Below, piece after piece: positions 33,805 to 43,179 of a stretch of DNA of 64,000 nt (positions within the stretch are counted from its first letter, which is position 1; each line of letters opens with the position of its first letter). The stretch lies in assembly GCA_002387205.1 (NCBI GenBank), contig DGLA01000001.1, forward strand, positions 124,001 through 188,000, in the 5' to 3' direction. A program made the translations under genes and the position numbers. Source of the DNA: Stutzerimonas stutzeri (lineage in GTDB: Bacteria > Pseudomonadota > Gammaproteobacteria > Pseudomonadales > Pseudomonadaceae). Under the pieces are notes generated by a model. That model worked only from the letters and a program-made list of their open reading frames with translations. It was not told the origin of the DNA and did no database searches.

Positions 33805-35849
33805 GCCACGTCCTCGGTCAGGCCAAGATGGCGCAGCAGCGCGTCGGTGGACGGTTCCCGGCCCCGGAAGTCGACGAATAGCACCATCGGTTCCTGCGAA
33901 CCGCCGCGTGCGAGGATGGCGTCACGGAAGGCGCGGCCCGTATCGGGGTTGAACACGCCCTCTTCCTCGAAGCGCGAGAAGGCGTCGGAGGACAAGACTT
34001 CGGCCCACTTGTAGCTGTAGTAACCGGCCGCGTAACCGCCGGAAAAGATGTGCGCGAAGCTGTTGGGGAAGCGGTTGCTGGCCGGCGGACGCATCACCGA
34101 CACCTCGTCACGGACACTTTCCAGTACCTCGAGCACGCTGCGGCCGTCCCCATGCGTTGCATGCAGCTCGAAGTCGAACAACGAGAATTCCAGCTGACGC
34201 ACCATCATCAGGCCGGACTGGAAATTCTTCGCCGCCAGCATCTTGTCGAGCATGTCCTGCGGCAGCGTCTCTCCGGTCTGGTAATGGCCGGAAATCAACG
34301 CCAGGCCTTCAGGCTCCCAGCACCAGTTTTCCATGAACTGGCTCGGCAGCTCGACCGCGTCCCAGGCCACGCCATTGATACCCGACGCGCCGGCATGCTC
34401 GACCTGGGTCAACAGGTGATGCAGGCCATGACCGAACTCGTGGAACAGCGTGGTGACTTCATCGTGAGTCAGCAGCGCCGGGCGCTCGCCCACCGGTGGG
34501 GTGAAGTTGCAGACCAGATTGGCAACAGGCGTTTGCAGTGTGCCGAGGCAGGTGCGGCGCTTGTCGCGCGCGCCGTCCATCCAGGCGCCGCCACGCTTGT
34601 TGGCCCGTGCATAGAGGTCGAAGAAGAAGCGCCCGACGTGCTCGCCCTTTTCACGAATTTCAAACAGACGGACGTCAGGGTGCCAGCCATCAAAGTTTTC
34701 AAGCTCGTGGATTTCAATGCCGTACAGGCGCTTGACGATGGCGAACAGGCCGGACAGCACCTTGTCCACCGGGAAGTAGGCGCGCAGCTCTTCCTGGCTC
34801 AGGCTGTAACGGGCCTGGCGCAGCTTCTCGCCAAAGTAGTTGACGTCCCAGCTCTGCAGGTCGGAGACGCCCTGCTCGGCGGCAAAGGCCCGCAGCTCCT
34901 TGAGGTCGCGCTCAGCAAACGGCTTGCTGCGCTTGGCCAGATCACGCAGGAACCCCAGCACCTGATCGGTGCTCTCGGCCATCTTGGTCGCCAGCGAGAG
35001 CTCGGCATAGTTGCCGAAGCCCAGCAGCTTGGCCAGTTCCTGACGCAGGTCGAGGATCTGTTCCATTACCGGGCCGTTGTCGAACTGACCGGCGTTCGGC
35101 CCCTGGTCGGAGGCACGGGTGGAATAGGCGACATAGACCTCTTCACGCAGCGCGCGATTGTCGGCGTAGGTCATGACGGCGTAGTAGCTGGGGAATTCCA
35201 GGCTGATCAGCCAGCCGTCCAGCTCCTTGGCCTTGGCCGCTTCGGCCATCTGCGCCTTGGACGACTCGGTGATGCCGGCCAGCACGCTTTCGTCGGTGAC
35301 GTGCTTGGTCCAGGCCTGGGTCGCGTCGAGCAGCTGGTTGGAAAAGGTGCTGCCCAGCTCGGCGAGCTTCATGCGGATCGCGCCGAAGCGTTGCTGTTCG
35401 GCGGGCGGCAAGTCGATGCCGGACAGGCGGAAGTCACGCAGCGTGTGTTCGAGAATGGTCTTTTGCGCGACATCGAAGCCGTCTGCCTCAGGGCTGACCG
35501 ACAGCGCCTGATAGGCGGCGAACAGGTCGGCGTTCTGGCCGAGCTCGGTGGCGTAGGCGGACAGTTTGGGCAGGCAGGCCTCATAGGCGCTGCGCAGTTC
35601 GGCATTGTTGCGCACGGCATTGAGATGGCTGACCGGGCCCCAGGCGCGGCTAAGGCGTTCGTTCATTTCATCGAGGCCGACGACCAGGGTGCTCCAGTCG
35701 AGGCTCTCAGCCGGGCGGCTGAGCAGTTCCTGCAAGGCGACACGGTTGTCACCAAGGACAGCGTCCACCGCCGGCTCGACATGCTCGGGGCGAATCTCGG
35801 AATAAGGCGGCAGGTCGAAATCCCGAAGCAGCGGATTGGTATCGGTCAC
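33801..35849 (-). CDS. prlC: Oligopeptidase A (M3 metallopeptidase)
   Basis: A cytoplasmic zinc peptidase that degrades signal peptides and short peptides. The 682 residues include the zinc motif HEFGHGLHHLLTQVEH near residue 470 and the helical lid typical of the thimet family. The C-terminal part contains FAHIFSGGYAAGYYSYKWAEVL, with conserved substrate-contact Tyr residues. The start is GTG 35849, with AAGGGG ahead. The gene leads the prlC-yheV-DUF1835 run. Confidence 0.96.
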   Translation of the reverse strand: MTDTNPLLRDFDLPPYSEIRPEHVEPAVDAVLGDNRVALQELLSRPAESLDWSTLVVGLDEMNERLSRAWGPVSHLNAVRNNAELRSAYEACLPKLSAYATELGQNADLFAAYQALSVSPEADGFDVAQKTILEHTLRDFRLSGIDLPPAEQQRFGAIRMKLAELGSTFSNQLLDATQAWTKHVTDESVLAGITESSKAQMAEAAKAKELDGWLISLEFPSYYAVMTYADNRALREEVYVAYSTRASDQGPNAGQFDNGPVMEQILDLRQELAKLLGFGNYAELSLATKMAESTDQVLGFLRDLAKRSKPFAERDLKELRAFAAEQGVSDLQSWDVNYFGEKLRQARYSLSQEELRAYFPVDKVLSGLFAIVKRLYGIEIHELENFDGWHPDVRLFEIREKGEHVGRFFFDLYARANKRGGAWMDGARDKRRTCLGTLQTPVANLVCNFTPPVGERPALLTHDEVTTLFHEFGHGLHHLLTQVEHAGASGINGVAWDAVELPSQFMENWCWEPEGLALISGHYQTGETLPQDMLDKMLAAKNFQSGLMMVRQLEFSLFDFELHATHGDGRSVLEVLESVRDEVSVMRPPASNRFPNSFAHIFSGGYAAGYYSYKWAEVLSSDAFSRFEEEGVFNPDTGRAFRDAILARGGSQEPMVLFVDFRGREPSTDALLRHLGLTEDVA

Positions 35850-35984
35850 GGCAGTTGCCCCTTTTTGAATAAATGATCACCGGTGCATGTTAAAGACAAA
35901 TGCCTGACCGCGCAGCTGGGCAACGAAACGATAGAGCGGCTCTATGCACGACGAAACGACACGCGCGTCAGGCATCCGTACCGG

Positions 35985-36974
35985 TTATTGGACCGCCGTC
36001 TGCTCGGGCAATTCGGGGCGCCGCGCATAGCGCTGGGCAAGCACGGTGCAGACCATCAGCTGGATCTGGTGAAACAGCATCAGCGGCAGGATGATCATGC
36101 CGACCGCGCTGGTGGCGAACAGCACTTGGGCCATGGGCACGCCGGTCGCCAGGCTCTTCTTTGAGCCGGCGAAGAGGATGGTGATGCGGTCTTCCAGGTT
36201 GAAGCCGAATACCTTGGCCAGCATGGCCGTCAGCCACAGCACGATGGCCAGCAACAGACAGCAGGCCACCACCAACCCAATCAGGTGCCCAACCGGCACG
36301 ATCTGCCACAGGCCGTCGACCACAGCGCCACTGAACGCGGTGTAAACCACCAGCAGAATCGAACTCTGGTCCACGCTTTTCAGCCAGGTCTTGTTGCGCG
36401 TCACCCAGGCGCCGATCCAGCGGCGCGCGATCTGCCCGGCGACGAAAGGCACCAGCAGTTGCAGCACGATCTTGCCGATGGAGTCCAGCGTCGATCCGGT
36501 CTCGCCCTCCACGCCCATCAACAGCAATACCAGCAGAGGCGTGAGGAAAATTCCGATCAGGCTGGAGGCGGCGGCGCTGCAGATGGCCGCCGGCACGTTA
36601 CCGCGCGCCAACGAGGTAAAGGCGATCGCCGATTGCACCGTGGCGGGCAACGCACAGAGATAGAGCATGCCCAGGTACAGCTCGTCACCGACCATCGGCG
36701 TCAACACCGGCTTAAGCGCCAGCCCCAGCAGTGGAAACATGACGAAGGTGCAGGCGAAGACCAGCAGGTGCAGGCGCCAATGACCGGCACCTGCAAGGAT
36801 CGCTTCGCGCGACAGCTTGGCGCCGTGCATGAAGAACAGCAGCGCGATGGCCGCGGACGTGAGCCACTCGAAGGACACCGCAACCTGCCCTTCGCAGGGA
36901 AACAGCGTGGCGATGGCGACCACCGCCAGCAGGGCCAGGGTGAAGTTATCGAAGAGGAGGCGGAGTTTGGCCAT
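35985..36974 (-). CDS. Bile acid:sodium symporter-like protein (SBF-like, YfeH type)
   Basis: A 329-residue inner-membrane protein with about nine or ten helices. The SBF-like signatures are FFMHGAKLSREAILAG, LPATVQSAIAFTSLARGNVPAAICSAAASSLIG and FAGSKKSLATGVPMAQVLF. The substrate is not known; relatives are often labelled as bile acid or organic anion symporters without proof. AAGGAAA lies before ATG 36974. It is divergent from an AraC regulator 84 bp away, which may control it. Confidence 0.88.
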   Translation of the reverse strand: MAKLRLLFDNFTLALLAVVAIATLFPCEGQVAVSFEWLTSAAIALLFFMHGAKLSREAILAGAGHWRLHLLVFACTFVMFPLLGLALKPVLTPMVGDELYLGMLYLCALPATVQSAIAFTSLARGNVPAAICSAAASSLIGIFLTPLLVLLLMGVEGETGSTLDSIGKIVLQLLVPFVAGQIARRWIGAWVTRNKTWLKSVDQSSILLVVYTAFSGAVVDGLWQIVPVGHLIGLVVACCLLLAIVLWLTAMLAKVFGFNLEDRITILFAGSKKSLATGVPMAQVLFATSAVGMIILPLMLFHQIQLMVCTVLAQRYARRPELPEQTAVQ

Positions 36975-37058
36975 GGGTGATTTCCTTGGGGCTTGCAGGC
37001 AACAGGGATCGACCTTAACGTGGGCGCCTCCTTCCGACTAACGCCAAGCAGGTACGAA

Positions 37059-37883
37059 ATGTCGCCAATCGGACAAGAGGCTGCGCTGATCACCCGCCTC
37101 GGCGAACTCAAAACGCTGCCACGACCCGTCTATGGCCAGCTCGACTCGCCGCCCAACCTCAAGCTCGGCTATCGCCACAGCCACCCCTGGGTGCAGCTGT
37201 CCCATGCCGTCGAAGGCGTGCTCGAAGTGCGTACCGACAATGGCCGCTTCATCGCGCCGCCGCTGCGCGCGGTGTGGATTCCGGCTGGCGTCACTCACCA
37301 AGTGTTCTGCGCACCGGACACCTGCATTCGCAGCCTGTACATCGATCGAGCCGTCGCCGGCGAGGCGTTCGAGCATTGCCGGGTACTGCAAGTCAGCCCC
37401 TTGCTGCGCGAACTGATCCGGCATTTCAGCACCCTGCCCGAAGCCTATGCCGAGGACGGCGCCGAGGGTCGTCTGGTACAGGTGCTGCTCGATCAGCTGG
37501 GCTGCGCCCCGCAAGTCGAACTGGTGTTGCCACTGCCGGCCGAGCCGCGCCTGCACCGGCTATGCAAAAGCCTGCAGGCGCAACCGGAATCCCAGGAAGG
37601 CCTGGCCGACTGGAGCCGAACGCTGGGCGTATCGGAACGCACCCTGAGCCGGTTGTTCCTGCGCGAAACCGGGTTAACCTTCCGCGCCTGGCGCCAGCGC
37701 CTGCGCCTGCTCAGCGCGCTACCGGCGCTGGAGCGCGGCGAGCGGGTGACCGACGTGGCGCTGGGCTGTGGTTATGAGTCCTTGTCGGCCTTCATCGCCG
37801 CCTTTCGTGAACAGTTCGGCGCCACGCCGGGCGAATTCTTCCGGCCCGGCAGCAACACACTCGATGGCCGTGTCTATCAGTGA
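37059..37883 (+). CDS. AraC family transcriptional regulator
   Basis: A 274-residue regulator with an N-terminal cupin sensing domain (YRHSHPWVQLSHAVEGVLEV ... VWIPAGVTHQVFCAP). The C-terminal double helix-turn-helix is LADWSRTLGVSERTLSRLFLRETGLTFRAWRQRLRLL and VTDVALGCGYESLSAFIAAFREQFGATPGEFF. The frame reaches back to 36993, but ATG 37059 (MSPIGQEAALITRL) has AGG at the right place. It faces away from the SBF-like transporter, a common layout for a local regulator; its effector is unknown. Confidence 0.9.
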   Translation: MSPIGQEAALITRLGELKTLPRPVYGQLDSPPNLKLGYRHSHPWVQLSHAVEGVLEVRTDNGRFIAPPLRAVWIPAGVTHQVFCAPDTCIRSLYIDRAVAGEAFEHCRVLQVSPLLRELIRHFSTLPEAYAEDGAEGRLVQVLLDQLGCAPQVELVLPLPAEPRLHRLCKSLQAQPESQEGLADWSRTLGVSERTLSRLFLRETGLTFRAWRQRLRLLSALPALERGERVTDVALGCGYESLSAFIAAFREQFGATPGEFFRPGSNTLDGRVYQ

Positions 37884-37920
37884 CCGGCCACCCCCACACA
37901 CGCGCTTACAGGAGCCACCC

Positions 37921-38457
37921 ATGAGCATCCGAACCTTCCAGGGGCACACACCGACGCTCGGCGAGCGCGTCTTCGTCGACCCCAGCGCCGTACTCATCGG
38001 CGATATCGAGATTGGCGAAGACAGCTCCGTCTGGCCGCTGACCGTGATTCGCGGCGACATGCACCGCATCCGCATCGGCGCGCGAACCAGCATCCAGGAC
38101 GGCAGCGTGCTGCACATCACCCACGCCGGCCCGTTCAACCCGGACGGTTTTCCGCTGACCATCGGCGATGAGGTAACGGTCGGCCACAAGGTCACCCTGC
38201 ATGGCTGCACCCTGGGCAGTCGCATCCTGGTTGGCATGGGGTCGATCGTGATGGATGGCGCGGTGGTAGAAGACGAGGTCATCATCGGCGCCGGCAGCCT
38301 GGTGCCGCCGGGCAAGACGCTGGAAAGCGGCTTTCTCTACGTGGGCAGCCCGGTCAAACAGGCCCGCCCGTTGACTGACAAGGAGCGCAGCTTTTTCAGT
38401 TACACCGCTGGCAACTACGTCAAGTTGAAGAATCAGCACTTGGCTGAAGGGCTTTGA
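37921..38457 (+). CDS. Gamma-class carbonic anhydrase-like hexapeptide protein
   Basis: A 178-residue left-handed beta-helix trimer-forming protein. It has hexapeptide repeats (VFVDPSAVLIGDIEIGEDSSVWPLTVIRGD) and candidate metal ligands in MHRIRIG, VLHITHAGPF and VGHKVTLHGC. It belongs to the YrdA/PaaY/CaiE group, and carbonic anhydrase activity is plausible but not proven for this subgroup. AGGAG lies before ATG 37921, 37 bp after the AraC gene. The reading frame upstream of this ATG is a shadow of araC. Confidence 0.92.
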   Translation: MSIRTFQGHTPTLGERVFVDPSAVLIGDIEIGEDSSVWPLTVIRGDMHRIRIGARTSIQDGSVLHITHAGPFNPDGFPLTIGDEVTVGHKVTLHGCTLGSRILVGMGSIVMDGAVVEDEVIIGAGSLVPPGKTLESGFLYVGSPVKQARPLTDKERSFFSYTAGNYVKLKNQHLAEGL

Positions 38458-38591
38458 GTTCCACAGCCTTGTGCCAGGACAATGCCACCACTTCCGGTCG
38501 GCCGACCTGCTAGGCGAACGCCCCTATTGCGTCCATATCTATTAGATGGGTCGCGGCTCCGTTGCCGTGCTGTCGGCAACGCTAGTCGCAC

Positions 38592-39830
38592 CTATTGCGC
38601 GTGTTTCAGCACCGCATGGAGCAATACGTTCGTTCCCGCGGCAATATGTGCCGGGTCGGCGTCTTCGATTTCGTTGTGGCTGATGCCGTCTTTGCAGGGG
38701 ACGAAGATCATCGCGGTGGGCGTGACATTGGCCATGTAGACCGCATCATGGCCGGCACCGCTGACCACCTGCATGCACGGCAATCCCAGTTGCTGCGCCG
38801 CGTCGCGAACGCTGGCCACGCAGGCCGGATCGAAATGGCTTGGCGGGAAATACACCACCTGCTCCACGTCGATCGCCAGACGCGTGTCGCAAGCCGTGAG
38901 TGTCGCGCAGGCATCGCGTAGTTCAGCCTCCATGGCGGCGAGTTCAGCGTCTTCCAGCGCACGGAAATCGACAGAGAACCGCACCGTGCCAGCGATGGTA
39001 TTACGCGAGTTGGGCGAAACCTGCATGGAGCCGACCGTGCCCCGGCCATGGGGCGCATGGTTCAAGGCGATGCGGTTGACCTGTTCGACCAGCCGCGCGG
39101 CGGCCAGCAGGGCGTCATGGCGCTGGTCCATCGGGGTCGGTCCGGCGTGGGCCTCCATGCCGGTCACGGTGACATCGAACCAGCGCTGCCCAAGCGCCCC
39201 GGGGACTACGCCGATGGGCAGGTCGTGAGCCTCCAGCACCGGCCCCTGCTCGATATGCGCCTCGAAATAGGCATCGAACATGCCGCCAGGCACCTCGCCC
39301 GGCGCGTGCTCGCCGGCATAGCCGATGCGCGCCAGCTCGCCGCCCACGCTCAGGCCCTCGGTGTCCTGCTGCACCAGGGCATGCTCCAGGCCGAAGGCGC
39401 CGGTGAACACGCCGGAACCCATCATCACCGGCACGAAGCGCGAGCCTTCCTCGTTGGTCCAGGCCACCACCTCGATTGGCGCGGCGGTCTCGATGCCCTG
39501 GTCGTTGAGCGTGCGCAGCACCTCCAGGCCGGCGAGCACGCCGAAGTTGCCGTCGAACTTGCCGCCGGTGGGCTGGGTGTCGATGTGGCTGCCCATGGCG
39601 ATGGCGCGGCGTGACGGATCGGTACCGGCGCGGCGAGCAAAAATATTGCCAATGGCGTCGATCCGGACTGACAGCCCGGCGGCGCGGCACCAGCGGACGA
39701 AGAGGTCGCGGCCCTGGCGGTCGAGGTCAGTCAGGGCCAGGCGACAGACGCCGCCCTTGGCGGTGCCGCCGATTTCAGCGAGGTCCATCAGTGATTGCCA
39801 GAGGCGGTCGGAGTCGATGTGCAGAGTCAT
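38592..39830 (-). CDS. M20-family Zn-dependent hydrolase (N-carbamoyl-L-amino acid hydrolase / allantoate amidohydrolase type)
   Basis: It hydrolyses an N-carbamoyl or ureido group from an amino acid or ureide. The 412-residue enzyme has the dinuclear metal site in GSHIDTQPTGGKFDGNFGVLAGLEVL (His/Asp), the catalytic base EEGSRF in WTNEEGSRFVPVM, and the dimer-domain His in GMEAHAGPTPM. The C-terminal GAGHDAVYMANVTPTAMIFVP and ISHNEIE are family hallmarks. The exact substrate cannot be read from the sequence. It is the last gene of the ABC transporter-amidase run, 27 bp after the amidase. Confidence 0.9.
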   Translation of the reverse strand: MTLHIDSDRLWQSLMDLAEIGGTAKGGVCRLALTDLDRQGRDLFVRWCRAAGLSVRIDAIGNIFARRAGTDPSRRAIAMGSHIDTQPTGGKFDGNFGVLAGLEVLRTLNDQGIETAAPIEVVAWTNEEGSRFVPVMMGSGVFTGAFGLEHALVQQDTEGLSVGGELARIGYAGEHAPGEVPGGMFDAYFEAHIEQGPVLEAHDLPIGVVPGALGQRWFDVTVTGMEAHAGPTPMDQRHDALLAAARLVEQVNRIALNHAPHGRGTVGSMQVSPNSRNTIAGTVRFSVDFRALEDAELAAMEAELRDACATLTACDTRLAIDVEQVVYFPPSHFDPACVASVRDAAQQLGLPCMQVVSGAGHDAVYMANVTPTAMIFVPCKDGISHNEIEDADPAHIAAGTNVLLHAVLKHAQ

Positions 39831-39857
39831 TTAAGGATCCTCGGGATACGAAACGGG

Positions 39858-41036
39858 TCAGGCCGTCAGGTGGCGGGCAAGGGCGATCAGCGACTGGTCC
39901 GAGCCGCGCGGGCCGATCAGTGACAGACCCAGCGGTGCGCTACCGACCTGCATCAGCGGCAGGGAGATCTGCGGACAGCCGGCAAGTCCGGCCAGGCAAA
40001 GCATACGAATCGACTGGTTGCGGTAGCTCTCAAGGGCCTGCTCACCGCTGACGAGCAGGGGTGCGCTGTTGGGCAGAGTAGGCATCACCAACACGCCGTC
40101 GCTGCCGAGCAGCGCGTCGAAGCGGCGGGTGAACTCCGCGCGCACCTCTTCATACGGCGCGACCTGCGCCTCGCTGAGCTGGCTGGACCAGGCGAAGCGC
40201 TCTTTCACACCAGGGCCGAGTTGCACGTCATAGCGGCGCAGAAATTCACCCTGACTGCGCCAGGCCTCCAGCCCCTGGATGTGCCGAAAAGCCCAGTACA
40301 GTTCATCCACCGGCAGCAGCGCGGCGTCGACCGGCTCGAGCTCCGTCCGGAAGGCCCTCTCCAGTTGGCCGAGCACAGCGGTGCTGGCCGCGCGGGTGTC
40401 GGCCGTGACCTGACTCATGACATCGGCCGCCAGCATCAGGCGCGGAGACCTTGGCAGCGCTGCGCTGTCCGCGCCGAGTAGCACCTCTCCGACCCGGGCG
40501 AAGATATTGATGTCGCGGGCGAACCAGCCGCAAGTATCGAAACTCGGGGCCAGCGGCATGCAACCCTCCAGGCTGATGCGGTCATGGGTCGGGCGGATAC
40601 CGATCAGTCCGCAATGGCTGGCCGGCGCGCGCACCGAGCCGCCGGTATCGGTGCCCAGGGCAAAGTCACAGAGGCCGTTGGAGACCGCCGAAGCCGAGCC
40701 GGAGCTGGAGCCACCGCAGATCCGATCAGGCGCGCCACCGTTGCGCGGCGTGCCGAAGTGAGCATTCTTGCCGTTCATCGAGAACGCCAGCTCGTCGGTC
40801 AGGGTCTTGCCGACGAAGTGGGCGCCACTGTCGAGCAGGGTCTGCACCACCGGTGCGGTACTGGTCTTGATGCCGGACCGGGCCAGGGCATGGGGGTTGC
40901 CGCAGCCGGTGGGGTAGCCGGCGAGGTCGAAGATGTCCTTCACCGCAAAGGTCAGGTCCGCCAGGGGGCCGTCGACGGAAGCGACCGGCACGTTGGGGTA
41001 GGGCATGAAGCAATGGGCGGGCGGGGTCATGGTCAT
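39858..41036 (-). CDS. Amidase signature family enzyme
   Basis: It hydrolyses a C-N amide bond with a Ser-cisSer-Lys triad. The 392 residues contain the catalytic lysine Lys33 in TFAVKDIFDLAG, the Gly/Ser loop CGGSSSGSASAVSNGL (about 107-122) and the nucleophile region ALGTDTGGSVRAPASHCG. It is shorter than typical GatA and is a stand-alone amidase, like AtzE/AtzF-type or aryl-acylamidases. ATG 41036 is preferred to the upstream frame start at 41096, where neighbouring-gene sequence begins. It lies in the transporter operon. Confidence 0.9.
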   Translation of the reverse strand: MTMTPPAHCFMPYPNVPVASVDGPLADLTFAVKDIFDLAGYPTGCGNPHALARSGIKTSTAPVVQTLLDSGAHFVGKTLTDELAFSMNGKNAHFGTPRNGGAPDRICGGSSSGSASAVSNGLCDFALGTDTGGSVRAPASHCGLIGIRPTHDRISLEGCMPLAPSFDTCGWFARDINIFARVGEVLLGADSAALPRSPRLMLAADVMSQVTADTRAASTAVLGQLERAFRTELEPVDAALLPVDELYWAFRHIQGLEAWRSQGEFLRRYDVQLGPGVKERFAWSSQLSEAQVAPYEEVRAEFTRRFDALLGSDGVLVMPTLPNSAPLLVSGEQALESYRNQSIRMLCLAGLAGCPQISLPLMQVGSAPLGLSLIGPRGSDQSLIALARHLTA

Positions 41037-41096
41037 GAGCAATCTCGTGGGCAAGATATGGTTTCTGTTCGACGCGCGCGTGCAGGCGCGTCGCAC

Positions 41097-42110
41097 CTAC
41101 TCGGCGTGGCAGCGGATGGCTTCGGGGATGTCGATTTCGTCCAGCCGCCAGCAACGCGCGTCGTGGCCGGGGCCGACTCGGGTGTCTGGCGGAGGCGCGC
41201 CAAGGCAGACGTCGCTGGCATGGGCGCAGCGCTCGGCGAAGGCGCAGCCGGTGGGCAGTTTCGACAGGTCGGGCGGTGCGCCGCCGATGGTTTCCAGTCG
41301 CTGGCCCTTCTGCATGGCGCCTTCGGCACGGCTCTTGAGCAGCGCGCGGGTATAGGGATGACGCGGTCGGGTCAGCAGCTCGGCGGCTGGACCTTGCTCG
41401 ACGATCCGCCCCGCGTACATGACCGCCATGCGGTCGGCGACCTCCGCCGCCGCGCCGATGTCGTGAGTGACGAAAACAATGGACAGCCCCAGTTCGCGCT
41501 GCAGTTCACGCAGCAGAAGGAGAATCTGAATCTGCACCGTGGCGTCCAGCGCCGTGGTCGGCTCGTCGGCCAGCAATACCTGCGGTCGACAGGCCAGTGC
41601 CAGGGCGATCATCGCCCGCTGGCGCATGCCGCCTGACATCTCGTGGGGATAGGTGTCCAGGCGCCGCTCCGGGCTCGGGATGCGCACTCGTTCGAACAGC
41701 TGCAAGGCACGGGCACGCGCCTCTGCCCTGCTCACCGGCTCGTGGCGGCGGATCGTTTCGACGATCTGCTGGCCCAGCGTGTAAACCGGGTCCAGCGCCA
41801 ACAACGGCTCCTGGAAGATCATTGCGATGGTCTTGCCGCGCAGCCGGGCCAGGTGTTTCGAACCCATGCCGAGCACGTTCTGCCCCGCCACTTCCAGGCT
41901 GCCACCGTAGCGAGTCGTTCGATCCGAATGCAGGCGCATCATTGCCCGCAGGGTAACGCTCTTGCCGGAGCCGGATTCGCCGATCAGCGCGACCACCTCG
42001 CCTTCACCGACGTCGAGATCGACACCGTTGACGGCCTGGATGCGCTTGCCTGGCTGATGGAATTCCACCTGCAGATCCTGCAGACGGATCATGCTGTTCG
42101 CTTCAGGCAT
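41097..42110 (-). CDS. Peptide-type ABC transporter ATPase (DppD-like)
   Basis: A 337-residue ATPase of the dipeptide/oligopeptide/nickel importer class. It has Walker A GESGSGKSVTLRAMMRL, signature MSGGMRQRAMIALALA, Walker B VLLADEPTTALD and switch VTHDIGAAAEVADRM. The C-terminal cysteine-rich region (GCAFAERCAHASDVC) binds an iron-sulfur cluster in characterised relatives. AGAGGTGG precedes ATG 42110, which overlaps the upstream ATPase gene by 8 bp. Confidence 0.92.
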   Translation of the reverse strand: MPEANSMIRLQDLQVEFHQPGKRIQAVNGVDLDVGEGEVVALIGESGSGKSVTLRAMMRLHSDRTTRYGGSLEVAGQNVLGMGSKHLARLRGKTIAMIFQEPLLALDPVYTLGQQIVETIRRHEPVSRAEARARALQLFERVRIPSPERRLDTYPHEMSGGMRQRAMIALALACRPQVLLADEPTTALDATVQIQILLLLRELQRELGLSIVFVTHDIGAAAEVADRMAVMYAGRIVEQGPAAELLTRPRHPYTRALLKSRAEGAMQKGQRLETIGGAPPDLSKLPTGCAFAERCAHASDVCLGAPPPDTRVGPGHDARCWRLDEIDIPEAIRCHAE

Positions 42111-43179
42111 GGGCCACCTCTCGCAGCGGGATTCGCGGGGCTTCGTAGCCCGAATCCGGTTCGTATTTCAGGCAGGCGACCCGACGCCCCGGTGCGGCCT
42201 CGTGATAGGTCGGCGCCACGCTGGCACACACCGCCTGCGCGTCCTGGCAGCGCGTATGGAAACGGCAGCCGCTCGGCGGGTTGATCGGGTTCGGCGGGTC
42301 GCCGGCCAGTGGCGCCTCCTCGGTCCGCTGCAACGGATCAGTGGTGGGCATCGAGCGCAGCAGGGCCTCGGTATAGGGGTGCAATGGCGTTTCGAACAAC
42401 GCGTCGGCCGGCCCCACCTCCACCACTTCGCCGAGGTACATCACCAGCACCCGGTCGCAGAGGTAATGCACGACATTGAGGTCGTGGCTGATGAACAGAT
42501 AGGTAAGCCCGAACGCCTGCTTGAGATCCTGCAGCAGGTTGAGCACCTGGGCTTCCACCGACTTGTCCAGCGCCGAAACCGATTCATCGAGGATGATCAG
42601 CCGTGGCTCCAGTGCCAGCGCACGGGCGATGTTGACCCGCTGGCGCTGGCCACCGGACAGTTCGTGCGGGTAGCGACCGGCAAAGCGCGCAGGCTCCAGC
42701 CCGACCCGCGCCAGCAGGTCATGGGCGCGTTCCAGTGCTTCCTGTTTCGGCACGCCATGCACCGTCGGGCCGAAGGCGATCGAGTCCTCGATGGTCATCC
42801 TCGGGTTGAGCGAGGAGTAGCTGTCCTGGAACACCATCTGCGTTTGCCGACGATATTCGCGCAGTGGCAATCCTTGGTTGCCCAGGGTCTGGCCATCGAA
42901 GATCAGCTCGCCGCTGTCCTGCTCGGTCAGCTGCATCAGCAGCCGCGCGGTGGTGGATTTGCCGCAGCCGGACTCGCCGACCACGCCGAGCGTTTCGCCC
43001 TTGAGAATATCGAAGCTGACCCCGTCCACCGCGCGCACCGCCAGGCGCTCGCGGCGCAACCCGAAGCCGGTCTTCTTCAGAGGGAAATGCTTTTTCAGCT
43101 TGCGCACGATCAGCAGTGGCTGACGCGCCCCGCCGACATCACGCAGTTCGTTTGGTAGCGGATGATGTGAAGGACTCAT
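42103..43179 (-). CDS. Peptide-type ABC transporter ATPase (DppF-like)
   Basis: The second ATPase of the importer, 358 residues. It has Walker A GESGCGKSTTARLLMQL, signature LSGGQRQRVNIARALA, Walker B LIILDESVSALDKSV and switch ISHDLNVVHYLCD, plus the C-terminal CRFHTRCQDAQAVC motif. ATG 43179 (MSPSHHPLPN) is chosen over the longer frame, whose first 48 codons overlap dppC in another phase. It overlaps the permease stop by 4 nt. Confidence 0.92.
   Translation of the reverse strand: MSPSHHPLPNELRDVGGARQPLLIVRKLKKHFPLKKTGFGLRRERLAVRAVDGVSFDILKGETLGVVGESGCGKSTTARLLMQLTEQDSGELIFDGQTLGNQGLPLREYRRQTQMVFQDSYSSLNPRMTIEDSIAFGPTVHGVPKQEALERAHDLLARVGLEPARFAGRYPHELSGGQRQRVNIARALALEPRLIILDESVSALDKSVEAQVLNLLQDLKQAFGLTYLFISHDLNVVHYLCDRVLVMYLGEVVEVGPADALFETPLHPYTEALLRSMPTTDPLQRTEEAPLAGDPPNPINPPSGCRFHTRCQDAQAVCASVAPTYHEAAPGRRVACLKYEPDSGYEAPRIPLREVAHA

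Noticed and set aside
34050..35876. A 608-codon open frame opposite prlC
   Set aside because: Same shadow effect; prlC has a clear zinc-peptidase motif and a normal length.
38561..38580. GTTGCCG/CGGCAAC hairpin between the carbonic-anhydrase and M20 genes as an intrinsic terminator
   Set aside because: The stem is good, but no T run follows on either strand.
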